From Cyclospora cayetanensis (taxonomy: Eukaryota; Apicomplexa; Conoidasida; Eucoccidiorida; Eimeriidae): a stretch of DNA of 49,723 nucleotides. Each line of letters starts with the position of its first letter. The first letter of the stretch is position 1. Location: the NCBI RefSeq assembly GCF_002999335.1, contig NW_020312190.1, forward strand, positions 1 through 49,723. Direction: 5' to 3'. The position numbers and the translations under genes are program-made. The notes beneath the pieces were generated by a model. The model ran no database searches. It worked only from the letters and a program-made list of their open reading frames with translations, and was not told the origin of the DNA. Shown piece by piece: positions 38,901 to 49,082 of this stretch.

Positions 38901-40742
38901 AATTTAGAGGCCTTCATTGCTACACTGGACCTATGGGATCCCCCTACGGAAAATCCGAAAAAGCGGCGTACCAGCCCCGATACTACCCTCCAGATGTCAC
39001 CGCAGCAGCAACAGCAAGTCGTTACCGGGCTGTACGCAGCACATATTTGGACGGAACTTTCGGGATCTGCTTTACGTCATCAAAATGCATGGGTGCGGTG
39101 CTCGGCTTTGCGAGCCGTTGGCCAGTATTTGCAGCAGACTCCACTTACTTCTGGGCGGCAAACCGGAATGCCGATATTGGCATTACTTGCCGTTCGTAGG
39201 TGTCCCGAGGATAAACCTGTTTCGGCAGCTCATTCCTCCCCTCTCACACAGTTGGGATTGACTCTTGGGCAGCATTTTGGGAAAGATTGCATGCTTGAGA
39301 GACACCCCCGTGCAGGACCGTATGCTGTAGCCGCTCTCATCGCATGGGCCCAACTTGCCTTTACCGTACCACAGCTCATGCCTGTCACCCGAAAACCCCG
39401 CACCGAAATTCGGCTCAAGTTTCGAGTGCACGAAAACAAAACTTTTGGTCAGCGCATGCAGGAGTCTCTGGCGAAGGATGAATCGGGGGAGCGGGACACA
39501 TTGCTCCTCAAAGAAGCAGACGAGCACCAACTTGGCGAGGTCAGCGACAGTAACCCGGGTGAAGCCACTGCTTACTGCAGTGCTGTAGCTAGTGACCCAC
39601 TAGGCTCTTGTCATGATTCTACTGAGCAAACTGATTCAAATACGGTTTTCGATGAGGATGCAGAAGTACAGCCCGTTACCGAGGCTGCAGGAGCAACTGC
39701 ACTCGTTGGCGTAATAGAATCAAAGAACTCTTCTAAAGACAGCGCACCAGATGGGGATGCAGATGAAGACAACTCTTCATCTGGCATTAACGAAGAGGAT
39801 ATTGAGGAAGAGGTGGAAGCCAACGAGGTGGAAAAGTGGGTGATGGACGAATTGCAGCTCGAAGCGTCACAGGACTGCTCCAAAACATCTGCAGCAGGAG
39901 CAGGCGCTAGATCACCCTCCTTGCGGAAATTGCCGTGGAATGTATCATTTTCTGAACGGGAAGAGACAGATAAGACTAATGCTTCCTCGTTGGTGGCAAA
40001 GCTGCATCCCTTGGTGTTTCTTGTTGCAGGACTGAGTCGGTGGCTGCGCGTACACCTGAGCCGCCTCGGTTATAGCGGCGGCAGGATAAAGGAGACGGAC
40101 GCTGCTCCAGGAACCGTTGTGCGCGTTGCGGGAATCCTGACGTTTTTTGGCACTCTATTGAAACTGCTGCCCCTCGCAAAGCTCCAGAACGCCTCCGAAG
40201 GACCAAAACCAGCGTCGCAGTTAAGCGTTGTTCTCCACGAGGTTCTGCGCCACATTGCCGATGCAGCATATCGCTGTTCAACGCTTCAGACTGAAATGGC
40301 AGCAGAATCCGTGTTGGCCCAGCTTCTAGATGACGAGGCGTTGTTTAAGGGGGACACGGGAAAACAGCTAATTGGGGACCCTTCATCAAAGGGGGATAGC
40401 CCGAGTCTTTGGGACTCTCTCCGTGGTCTCACCCCCGTTAAGCAGCTTATTGAAGTTGCCACAGGAGGCGCGGCAGTGCTTCGCCGGATGGAGCAGCTTC
40501 TAAGAAGCAACGGCCATGAGGAGACGTACCGTCTATTGCTTGCAAAGACTCGCCAATGCGTCTCAGCAAAGCGAGCAATGCGCAAGCTGAAGGTGCAGCA
40601 AACTTTTTTGCAGAATCCTCAGGCTCACGCTCAGCGGAAGCGCAGACGGAACCAAGCCAAAGTCAATCAAAAGAAGACCAAGTTAAGGGACGCTATCCTT
40701 AGGCGCAAAGGGTTTGTCAAGCGGAAAGTGCGGGCAGAGTAA
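23937..40742 (+). CDS. UTP20: UTP20, U3 snoRNP/SSU-processome giant HEAT-repeat protein
   Basis: Thirteen exons join in phase: 23937-24354, 24575-24795, 24917-25050, 25245-25649, 25952-29810, 29917-30167, 30399-31305, 31646-34644, 34750-35022, 35236-35572, 35772-37931, 38104-38300 and 38513-40742. They give 4,796 residues against about 2,500-2,800 in yeast and human. UTP20 is a nucleolar alpha-solenoid needed for early 18S rRNA processing and 40S assembly. Signature segments: YVFQTFRQQL...DVIDV (N-terminus), LPLLVLQHDSIIQELLLHL, YLHKYILANMDDFLDIMLP, VLLPEHRTFMLPLIVRLL, GAVMASRRRIFGLLSSLEE, RSARREARVALTHLAVNLG, FLLNFPMTPKLQQRRVFFLF and a basic coiled C-terminus (QRKRRRNQAKVNQKKTKLRD). Most introns have GTAAG-type donors. 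Less certain are 25650-25951 (acceptor choice), 35573-35771 (weak GTGGGG donor) and 38301-38512. Extra length comes from loops such as the acidic, serine-rich segment near 31910-31970 and the acidic stretch near 39760-39850. The start ATG is the first in a continuous frame and could differ. Confidence 0.93.
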
Positions 40743-41766
40743 TGCTTGTGCAGCTAATCTGTTGATGTGTTAATGAGCAAAGTTTTGTTCCTATGATATG
40801 CAAATGATATATTGGATGGGGAACCGAGTTGGTGGAAGATGACTGCTGGCTTATCATCACATTCCTTTTACCATAGCTTCCCAGAGGTATTGAGCCCCTG
40901 TTGCAGCACGCCACTGCGGCTTAGCCTTCGTGGCTCATTGCTTCTATTCGCAGTTGAATTTCCGTTGACGAAAGATCCTAGTTCTTGCCGCAACGCTTTT
41001 GCGAATTGATGGAATTGTGAGAACGTGCGCGTTTAATTCACCTGCCTAGATGGCGCTGGCCACGTCTAACGTTGAAGCGCTTACGCGCTGTTCCTTTGTA
41101 GCGTCAGGTGCTGAGGAATATTGTACCCGGCAGTGTACAGTTGCCCCAAGTTGTGCGATAAAGGGAAACCTAAAAGAAGCTCGTTTTGCCAGTTTTCACG
41201 GCAATCCCTCTATAAGGGAAACCCGAGTGAACGCCAGCATATTGCAAAGCGCCTGGGCAACCGTAAAGCGATATCCCCCAAACAAGGACAGATGCATAGC
41301 GCAAGCGACACAGGCCTTTCCCTGTGGTCCCCGCGGGTGCCGCTACTGCAGGATCAAGCCAGCCGCTTGAGACTGCGTTAATATGCAGTGCGCCTATTTC
41401 TGTCACAAAAACCGATTGCATGCTATTCAATATATACACATATCCATATATATACATATATATATCACACACACGTATGTATGCCCATATACACGTCGAT
41501 ACGTGCTCAGGTGATGTATTTACAGATAAATATATGTGCACGCGTAGGTATACGTACATGTACGCATAGGTGTATAATATATATATATGTACATATTTTG
41601 CTCTAGGGCGCTTCCTGCATATATGTAGGCATCCACCTTGTTAAAATACATCCTTCAGTGCGGAGATATATACATACACAAGTATATACACATAAACGTG
41701 TGATGCGGGACTGTATACGTGCATGTATATAGATATATATATATATATAAACAAGGCGTGTCTACG
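40743..41766. other. Convergent 3' intergenic region between UTP20 and the demethylase gene
   Basis: Both neighbours end here (UTP20 TAA at 40740-40742, demethylase stop at 41767-41769). No gene seen. The right part is dominated by AT/AC simple repeats; 3' UTRs and polyadenylation sites for both genes must lie here. Confidence 0.6.
41428..41755. repeat. AT/ATAC-rich microsatellite cluster
   Basis: Interrupted runs of TATATA, ACATAT, CACACA and GTATGT units, for example near 41430-41490, 41570-41600 and 41725-41750. Composition is sharply different from the flanking GC-rich coding sequence. It sits just beyond the stop codon of the minus-strand gene. Confidence 0.8.
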
Positions 41767-44700
41767 CTACAGTTCCGGCCTCGCAGCGCGCTTAAACATT
41801 GGGAGTATCTGCTCGTCGTCATCCTCTGCTTCTTCCTTGAGCGTTTTAATGAAGTATCTCCACGTCAACTGCTGCACGTAACCCCGTACTGCGAGCTCCC
41901 TGCGCTTGTCCACTACCAAGTCTGGTGGAATCACTCTAAAGGGGATGACTCTTCTGCCGCGTCTCCCAGCAGCCGGTGGAGCTTCTTCGGGGGCAGGCAC
42001 CATCGAACTACTAAGGCGTCCAATGCTGATGTCGAGCTGAGAGCCTGGCTCACAAGGAGCCCACTCTCCGCAGTCCACGGCCAGTGGTTCCTTCTTCTTG
42101 ACTGATCCATTCTCTCCCTCTTGCGGCTGCTGAGCGCTCCCTGTGCTCCCCAACTGACTGCCACTGAGGCTTTCAGAATGCAGCTGTGCATGCGGAGACA
42201 GGCTCTGCGTCGGCCCCGCATCGGTCCGAGGCTGCTGCGATGGTGTGGAGCAGAGACTGCTGCTGCCTTCCGGCGGGGGTAACAGTCCATGATGGGGATG
42301 CATTGCGATCCCCCCTCCCTGCAAAGCATGCAAGTCCGCGTGCCGCTGTTGCTGTTGGTCCTGCAGCTGATGGTGGAGCTGCTGTTGCAGCTGGAGCTGC
42401 TGCTGCTGCAGCTGGCGCTGTTGCTGCTGGAGCTGCTGGTGCTGCAGTTGATGCTGCTCATGGTGCTGCTGAAAAGCCGCTAACTGCTGCTCAGCCGGGG
42501 AGTCGAGCATGCGTTGCTCTCGAAGCAGCAACTGAATATGCAATAGCTCCTGTTGCTGCTTGAGTTCTTGTTGCTGGGCCTCAGAAGACTGAAGCGCTCG
42601 TTGCTGGAGAGCCGGAGCACCAAACCCCTGTACACCGAATTGATGGAGCATAGCAGGAGGTTCAGAACTAGCCAGTTGCGCATGCTGCTGCTGCTGCTGC
42701 TGCTGCTGCAATGCATCAGCCGCAACAGCAGGAGGAGCAATGGCAGAGGCAGGGGAAGGAGGCTCAGGCTCAGGCTCAGGCTCTTGATCTGCCTCGTCAT
42801 TATAGCTAACAGAATAGTAGTCGATGCCTATGTGCGCCTTCCGTTCAAAAGCTACAAGGTCAGACATCGAAGGAACGGACAGCAACAAAGAATCCTCCTG
42901 GATCTCCTGGATTAGGGGCTTTTGCACTGGTGCTGATGCAACAACTGCTTCTGTCACACGCTTTTTCAAGTCACCAGCACTTCTGCAGCCAGCCCGTGGT
43001 CTACCCCGTTTCCGTGGAGCTAGCTCATCAGCACCTGGAGAAGGGCACTTCACCGCAACGCCATCGACAACAGCAGCAACCTCTGCCGCTGCTACCGCAG
43101 CTGCTCTCGTCAATGGGGCCTCGGGAAACATTGACACTGTACTTCCATCTTCCGACTTCACGCTCCCCGCCGCAGCACTGCTGCTGCTTGCTTGCTGATA
43201 CTGTTGAGAAGTGTCTGTGTTGGTCTGTAGCATCAGGATATCCAAGCAGTGCTGATACACAAGGCGAAGAGTCGGAAGGGGGAGCCTCGACAGAACAATC
43301 CTCTGAGCGCAGTTGCACGAAAGGCTGCCCACGCAATCCATGCAAACGTAGTCCTCCTGATGGCAACAGGTGACGCATGTGATGACACAGCAAGCCTTGC
43401 AGCTGCTGCAATCCTTCACCGGCAAAGACAGCACATCAGCGATGCGAGCCAGCAAATCGTCTTTTCGTCCTTCGCCGTCACCAAAAGGAATAGGCACGAG
43501 CAAATCGCCAAACGTAGAGAGCAACTTTCTGAACTCCTGCCTCCAGCCCTTGACACTCGGGTCCAGAGCCTCGACCAAATTCAGCTGCCCTGCAGCCAAC
43601 TGCATGGGCGCTGCAGCTAGCTGCTGCTCCACGGCAGCTGTACGTCCAGCAAACTCCTCCATAATGATACGCGCGACTGCCCTGCAAAGCTCGAGCTGCT
43701 GCCGCGGAGAGAATCCCTCAGCGGACTGAATGGCAGACCGCAACACCAGCTGCTGGTATGGCACACAGGTGGAACGCATATACCGGTAACTGCGGATCGC
43801 CTTCTGGCCCCATTGCAGCCACAACGGAGGAGCGAAGTTGCAGGCTTCATTGCAGTTAAAGCTGAACGCCCACACGAAAAACACGGAATGCACATGAGCA
43901 CCTTTGGGATAAAAGCACAACCATGTGCAGCGTTCGAAGGACGATGCGCCAGAAGGCGGGAGGAAAATGGAAGGGTTAGACAAATAAATGGGGTATCTAT
44001 CGCAAAATGAAAGGGTTAGACATAGAAATGGGGTATCTATCGCAAAATGAAAGGGTTAGACAAATACACAGGGTATCTATCGCAAAATGAAAGGGGTAGA
44101 CATAGAAATGGGGTATCTATCGCAAAATGAAAGGGTTAGACATAGAAATGGGGTATCTATCGCAAAATGAAAGGGTTAGACAAATAAATGGGGTATCTAT
44201 CGCAAAATGAAAGGGGTAGACATAGAAATGGGGTATCTACCGCGTTGCTCCTCAAGGCTGCTACAAAGGGAGGAGGGCATGCATGATTTATTTAAGCTGT
44301 GCCTGAGCGGGTGGAGAGGAACGCGAGTAATTACCCAGCGTTGAATCCGGCATGGTACGTGCGGGGCCACAGCATGACGAACTCTTTGGGATGCTGCTCG
44401 ATCCGGTAGACTGGAATACCGTTTTCAACAAAGAGGGAGGGGGGCAGCTGCACCGTGAGGGAGTGCAATACGTAATGAGGATCGCGGTCTGCCAGATACG
44501 ATTGCAGCGTCCGTTCAACAGACGGTGCCCTCGAAGGAGGTACCACGTACCATATCTGCAGCAGCAGGAGAAGCGTGGCATGCAAACAGCTCGTTCTATC
44601 TTTTTCAAGGGAACGAGGTAGACTGCCATGCGGAGTCAACGAGACGCTCTGCGGTAGCGTCACCTAGGAGGGGGAACCTACGCTAGGAGCCCGATCCCTC

Positions 44701-47180
44701 GCTCTTGCCTCCCCCGTTAGCACCCCGCTCAGGCTGGAGTTACAAGCATTCCCAAGCCAAGATCCGGGTGCTTCTTATTAGCGCCGGATCGATACACCCC
44801 ACACAGTAAACGCAAGGGCAGCCCTTACGGGCACAAAGAGGACTCAGCAACTACCAGCTAACGCACCTTCGGGGTCCCCCAGTGGTGGTAGTTACATGCA
44901 GCAAAGAAATTGTCTTCTGTGTGCCAGCAGAAACTTGAAAATACAGTCCCAACGTACAGCCAGGGGGAAGTGACCCCAGGAACGTCTCGATGGTAATGCC
45001 GCAACAAGGAGCCTTGCACCCTTGCTAATCCCGCCATATTCCACGGATGCGTGCAGTAGTCCAACTGCTGCTGCTGCCCCTTAGTCGAACCGTCCTGCGC
45101 CTGCTGTGGCAGCGGCTGGCTTTGCCTCTCTTGAGGACTCCCTCCGACACTGGCCTCGGTGCTGCTGCTATTGCTGTTGCTGCAAGGCGCTGCGGCGTCT
45201 CCCGCGACGCGTGCCACTGGAAATCCGCTACCCAGTTCGTTCGTCCTCAAGTCTGCAGCGTAGTGGACAGTTAGCTGGGGGCAGCCGCTCTCAACGCTCT
45301 TCCAGTATACAGCCTCCACCGTATCTATGCTTGGGTTGTAGCAGCCGAAGACCTGTCGCGTCAACTCGCGGTCGTGAGAACGAAGCTCTGAGGCATGCAC
45401 GGGAGCCTCTGGATGCTGGAACGGCTGCAGAGGAACCACACGACGGGCAGGAGACAGCCACATGAGGTGTTATCAGCCGACGCGCTATACACGGATTGTT
45501 CAAAGTCGAGGCAAACCGTGGGCTCCTGTCGCAAAGAGATCCTCCTGCCTCTCGCTGGCCCCTCGGCACCTCCAAGGAACCCGTCTTCGATACACGTCAA
45601 GAACAAAGAAGTAAGCCGAAGGATTCAGACCCCTACCTTGCCAGCCATGAGCGAATGCACTTCCTGCGTTCGAACGTGGAAAAGCGCCTGGTCATTCGTT
45701 AGGGCGTCAAGAGCAAAGGGAGGATCCCAGTCAGCTGGAGGGATGATCTTCACTGCACCGAATTCGCGACCAATAGCTCGAAGACTCTCAAAAAAGGAAA
45801 TGGGATTGACTGTAAATGCCTCCAGCGAAGGAAAGCGAACCTCCGGCACCGCAGGCAAGGAAGAATAGTTCATCTCCACACGGCGCGTCTCCTGAAAGGT
45901 ACATGGGATACAGCGACACAACGCACACCCAACGAGGCCCCTATGATTGCACGACGCAAAAATCCAGATTCCCTATGCAGCCAGCCACAAAGGGTCTTTT
46001 CATAAAAATCCACGAGCTGGAACGAACACGAAAGACCAAGAGACGCCACAGGGCCATAGAGCCATGTCACCACAAAATGCGCAGAAACAGCGAGAACGCA
46101 CACTCGGAAAAAGGCGCGATACAGAAACACAACCCACCTACCCACCCCCTTCCCCTCCCCCTCCCTCAATGGCTGGAAGGCCGTCATGGGCAGCAGCTGG
46201 GCAGCAGCAGCCGTGAGAGCAGCGTCCCTCACCAGCAGAGATCTCCCAATCGCAACTTTGAGGAGTTTATCATCCGCAGCAGCGTCGACTTCGAACATCC
46301 GAGGGGCCCTTCGAGCCCTTTGAGGCCTCTCTCCCGACGGCGACGTTCCTGCTGCTACTGCCGCTGCAACCCCACGACCTCGTCTGGTTCCGCGAGAACC
46401 ACCACGCCCTCCACGGGGGGTAGCAGCCTTTGCAGCAGCAGGGACTGGAGACGCAGAGGAGCCGACAGCTCGCATCGGAGCAGCAGCTGGAGGCACTGCC
46501 GATGCAGAGGCTACTGCTGCCGAAGCAACACGGGCTATCATAGTTGCACTGGAGGGGGGGGCGCCGCCAAAAGCCGCTGAGGGGGCGAGAGCAGGTGCGT
46601 GCGAAGCCGCAGGTGGCACACAGGCCGCCGCTGCTGCAAAAGCAGCTCCAACCGCTGGGGGGGGAGACATGCAAGAAGGGCCTGGGGCAGACGGCGGGAT
46701 AACAGCTGCTGTGTGAAGCGGTGCCCGTACTGCAGGAACTCCTCGAGCTGTTGGAGGGAGGGCTGGTAGGGGGGCAGAAGGCTGAAGGGCGCCGCATTGC
46801 ACGGGTGCAACTGGAGGCGCCACAACTGCCCCAGCAGTCGGCTGCCCGACTCCAGCAACTGACAAAGGCCTCCCCGTCGCTGCAGACAGTGGCGCTGCTG
46901 CAGACATTGCTGCCGCAGAATTTGACGCTGCAGGCACTGCTTGGAATGGCGGTGCTGCTGCAGGGGTCAACACTGGGAAAGGCAAGAGGCCCCTGCCATA
47001 CATATGGGAGGAAGCAGCAGCGTGAGACGAGAACGCACCGGCCGACACTGGTAGCGTTGCTGCTTCAGCTGGCGTTCCGCCTGCTGCCAAAGGCCTCTGT
47101 GCCCCTGAAGCCGTACGCCGATCCATCAAGCTGCTCATGCCGTTAAAAGGGGGAGCTTCCGCTGGCTGGAGTAACGACAA
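41767..47180 (-). CDS. KDM5/JARID-like JmjN-JmjC-C5HC2 histone lysine demethylase with polyQ tail
   Basis: Inferred exons: 46233-47180, 45637-45891, 45493-45525, 44867-45424, 44335-44555 and 41767-43861 (about 1,369 residues). The N-terminus is Ala/Pro-rich with an RGG-like basic patch (GGRGGSRGTRRGRG). JmjN: VRFPSLEAFTVNPISFFESL and GAVKIIPPADWDPPF (residues about 327-365). JmjC: PWLYVGTVFSSFCWHTED...HHWGTPK-IWYVVPP, with iron ligands H580 and E582 in CWHTED and H666 in TYHAGFNAG, and K598 as the likely 2-oxoglutarate contact, so the catalytic set looks complete. A C5HC2 finger follows (CSSCKACC...CMDC...CNC, about 823-855), then an AT-hook-like KRGRPRAG and Gln-rich runs. Known members remove methyl groups from histone H3, H3K4 in the KDM5 branch; the substrate here is inference. 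No PHD finger or ARID domain was seen. The junctions fusing TPK-IWY and FNAG-FNCNEA are strong. The 33-nt exon and its 68-bp intron are uncertain. Confidence 0.88.
42370..42785 (-). repeat. CAG/CTG-rich polyglutamine-coding tract plus Glu-Pro tandem repeat
   Basis: Within the last exon of the demethylase. CTG/CAG runs (for example the uninterrupted CTG repeat near 42687-42710) encode Gln blocks mixed with Leu and His. Just upstream in the gene, a GGCTCA tandem near 42760-42784 encodes alternating Glu-Pro. Such CAG repeats are characteristic of Eimeria coding regions. Confidence 0.8.
43862..44334 (-). other. Intron of the JmjC demethylase gene containing a minisatellite
   Basis: On the minus strand it starts GTAATT after AACGCTGG and ends GTTCAG before CTTTAACTGC. 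Splicing restores HAGFNAG-FNCNEACNF, matching the JmjC consensus around the distal iron-binding histidine. The 40-bp tandem array fills more than half of the 473-bp intron. Confidence 0.8.
43971..44242. repeat. 40-bp minisatellite, about 6.8 head-to-tail copies
   Basis: Copies start at 43971, 44011, 44051, 44091, 44131, 44171 and 44211; the last is cut at about 32 bp. The constant core is GGTATCTATCGCAAAATGA. A variable segment gives four unit types (AAATAAATG, ATAGAAATG, AAATACACA, and GGGGTAG in place of GGGTTAG) in the order A-B-C-D-B-A-D. There are no spacers, so it is not CRISPR-like. Confidence 0.95.
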
Positions 47181-47693
47181 GGGGAGAAGAGCCCCCCCCC
47201 GTATTTCGGCCTTCCTCTAACAGTTCAATACCAGTGATTCGACCCACTCAGTGGAACTACTTTCTACGCTGGGGGGCTGAAGAGAGAGCATGGGAGCCCC
47301 CGCAGGCAGCTCAAGGTCCAGCAAGGGGGCAAAGAAGCTATCAGAGGAAACGAAGGGTGCAGAAGCAGCCGACTCTGAGGGGCCGAAACAAAAAACAAGG
47401 AAAAACCTACGCTGTTGATGGAACGCAGCACGAGCGTACCAACTGCTTGTCCAAGCCCATAGTGTGGAAAGGAGAGACCCCGGGGACAGACGACCACCGT
47501 TTTTCTTAGTTTAGACGGAAAATAATGTAAATGGAGGGCCAGGTGGATTAAGTATGCGTTGAACTAGTATCAAAGGCGACACTATGTGGGGCATGCAATC
47601 CACCCGAGGCGGCGCGAACAGCTAACGGTTGCTATTGTTCCACAGTCACTCACGTAAGAGGATAGGCAATGCACTACTTCCCCTTATCCATGG
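47181..47693. promoter_or_regulatory. Candidate shared (divergent) promoter region
   Basis: About 510 bp separate the start codons of the minus-strand demethylase (47180) and the plus-strand small gene (47694). No TATA or specific element is assigned. A C-run of eight bases near 47192 and a pyrimidine-rich acceptor-like segment ending CCACAG near 47644 are the only notable features. The acceptor-like site could mean a 5' UTR intron in the plus-strand gene. Confidence 0.35.
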
Positions 47694-49082
47694 ATGGAGA
47701 ATACTTCGCAAGACTACCAACAACTCCAATACCAACTCAGCAAAGGAGGCCCCAGCCGTGTTGCGAGTAGGGGCCCTCTGGCGCTGGAGGCTGCCGCCCC
47801 AAGAGGCGTAGTCTTCAACGGTATATCCAAACAAACAGCCCGTCCAATCCTGTATAGCACCTCTGGTATGAACTGTAATGTAGGGGAAAGAAACTGCACG
47901 TGGGGACAGCCAATTCCGTGGGAACATCAGCTGTTGCGAAGTGGTGTTACATCCCGGCGCTTGCTCAGCGAACACCCGCAGCTACAGCAGAGAATGCGAC
48001 AGCAGCAATTACTCTCCGCTTGGGAGCTTTTTGTTAGGTATCAAAGTAAAACGATCCAAAACAAAGAGTGAAGTGATCTTAATACCTCATGCGGCAAGGC
48101 TGCATTGCCTCCCTGCTGTACGCGTGCGGCAAGCGGCTTTGCTGCCTAGGGGAGATTAACAATCAGCAGGAGTTCTTTCAACAACTGGCGTAATCATTAG
48201 AATGTATAAAAGTTTCCTTTTTATTTGTATTAGCAATTTTATCATACTTTTTTCTCCAGAAGCATAGCGAAGAATCGCCCGTGCGGGGCGCGTCGGGCGC
48301 CGCAGCCACCGATGTTCGAGACAGGTGAGTGCCACACCAGCTAAAGGCCCCCATTGCAATGGAGAATCACGGGCTTTTTCCGTTTTTACCATTAAATTAA
48401 AGAATATAAACGTGCTTCTGGCAGTAATAAGTACCGTACGGGTGTTCTCTTGGCACCCGCGGTGGTGGTATGATGCGTCAGCAAGCCTGCAAGTCCTGGG
48501 GTACTGCTGGAGTATATATTCCTCAGTAGATCATGAATGGTTGTTTTATCATAGTGGTCTCACCTAAAAACGTCTACTCCCGGAAGTAACTGACATTTCC
48601 TATGTCCTCGTGAAAAAGCTCGGGGGCGCGGCTGCTGTAGGGGCCGGCCAGGCCGACGAGAGGTCCTCTTTAGCAGAGATATATCATCCTTATACGCATA
48701 AAACGTGAGTACATACCTCTTGCGTAGCCTTTATATGCATGCAGGATGAAAACACAGACTTTTCGGGAGGTGGTATCCGTAGCTAACCGCAAAGTGATGG
48801 ACGAACGTGGCTCTTTCGCTCCATGTAAGGTGCTTGAAAGCAGGCACTTCGCACCAAACCCAACAGAAAGCATATTTTTATGAAAACTTATGTGTACTAG
48901 GGAAAAATGGTTGTTTCTTGCCCTGGCTTCTCGAGGTCTCAACGTATGCGGAGAGCGGACGCCAGGGTAAGTGTTGCTACCATTCTAAAGCACTCCAAGG
49001 AGTAACAGCCCCATAAAAAAAGCGCACACTCACACGCACACACACAGGATACTGCGTCTCCTGGTTCGGATTCGAATATTAG
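47694..49082 (+). CDS. Hypothetical protein, six exons, about 217 residues
   Basis: Exons 47694-48037, 48260-48324, 48641-48704, 48745-48824, 48901-48966 and 49048-49082 join in phase with donors GTATCA, GTGAGT, GTGAGT, GTAAGG and GTAAGT and AG acceptors. The total is 654 nt including TAG. Chained pieces include MENTSQDYQQLQYQLSKGGP at the start, VGERNCTWGQPIPWEHQLLR, LLSAWELFV-RSIAKNRP, ETG-AGQADERSS, HKT-MKTQTFREVV and SFAPW-KNGCFLPWLL, ending FGFEY. I do not recognise the family. It is small, soluble-looking and mixed in charge, with no signal peptide or obvious transmembrane segment. The short exons, consensus donors and unbroken phase across five junctions are the main evidence that it is real. 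It is divergent from the demethylase gene. The 5' end could lie upstream, since an acceptor-like site sits near 47644. A different acceptor for the fifth exon would change the C-terminus. Confidence 0.55.

Noticed and set aside
43971..44242. CRISPR array or telomere-derived repeat (AGGGTTAG inside the unit)
   Set aside because: Units are contiguous 40-bp copies without spacers. The GGGTTAG similarity to TTTAGGG is a short chance match within a longer unit, and the array lies inside an intron.
45816..46580. 254-codon plus-strand frame opposite the demethylase N-terminus
   Set aside because: Ser/Arg/Pro-rich shadow of the Ala/Pro-rich sense exon, without splice or start context.
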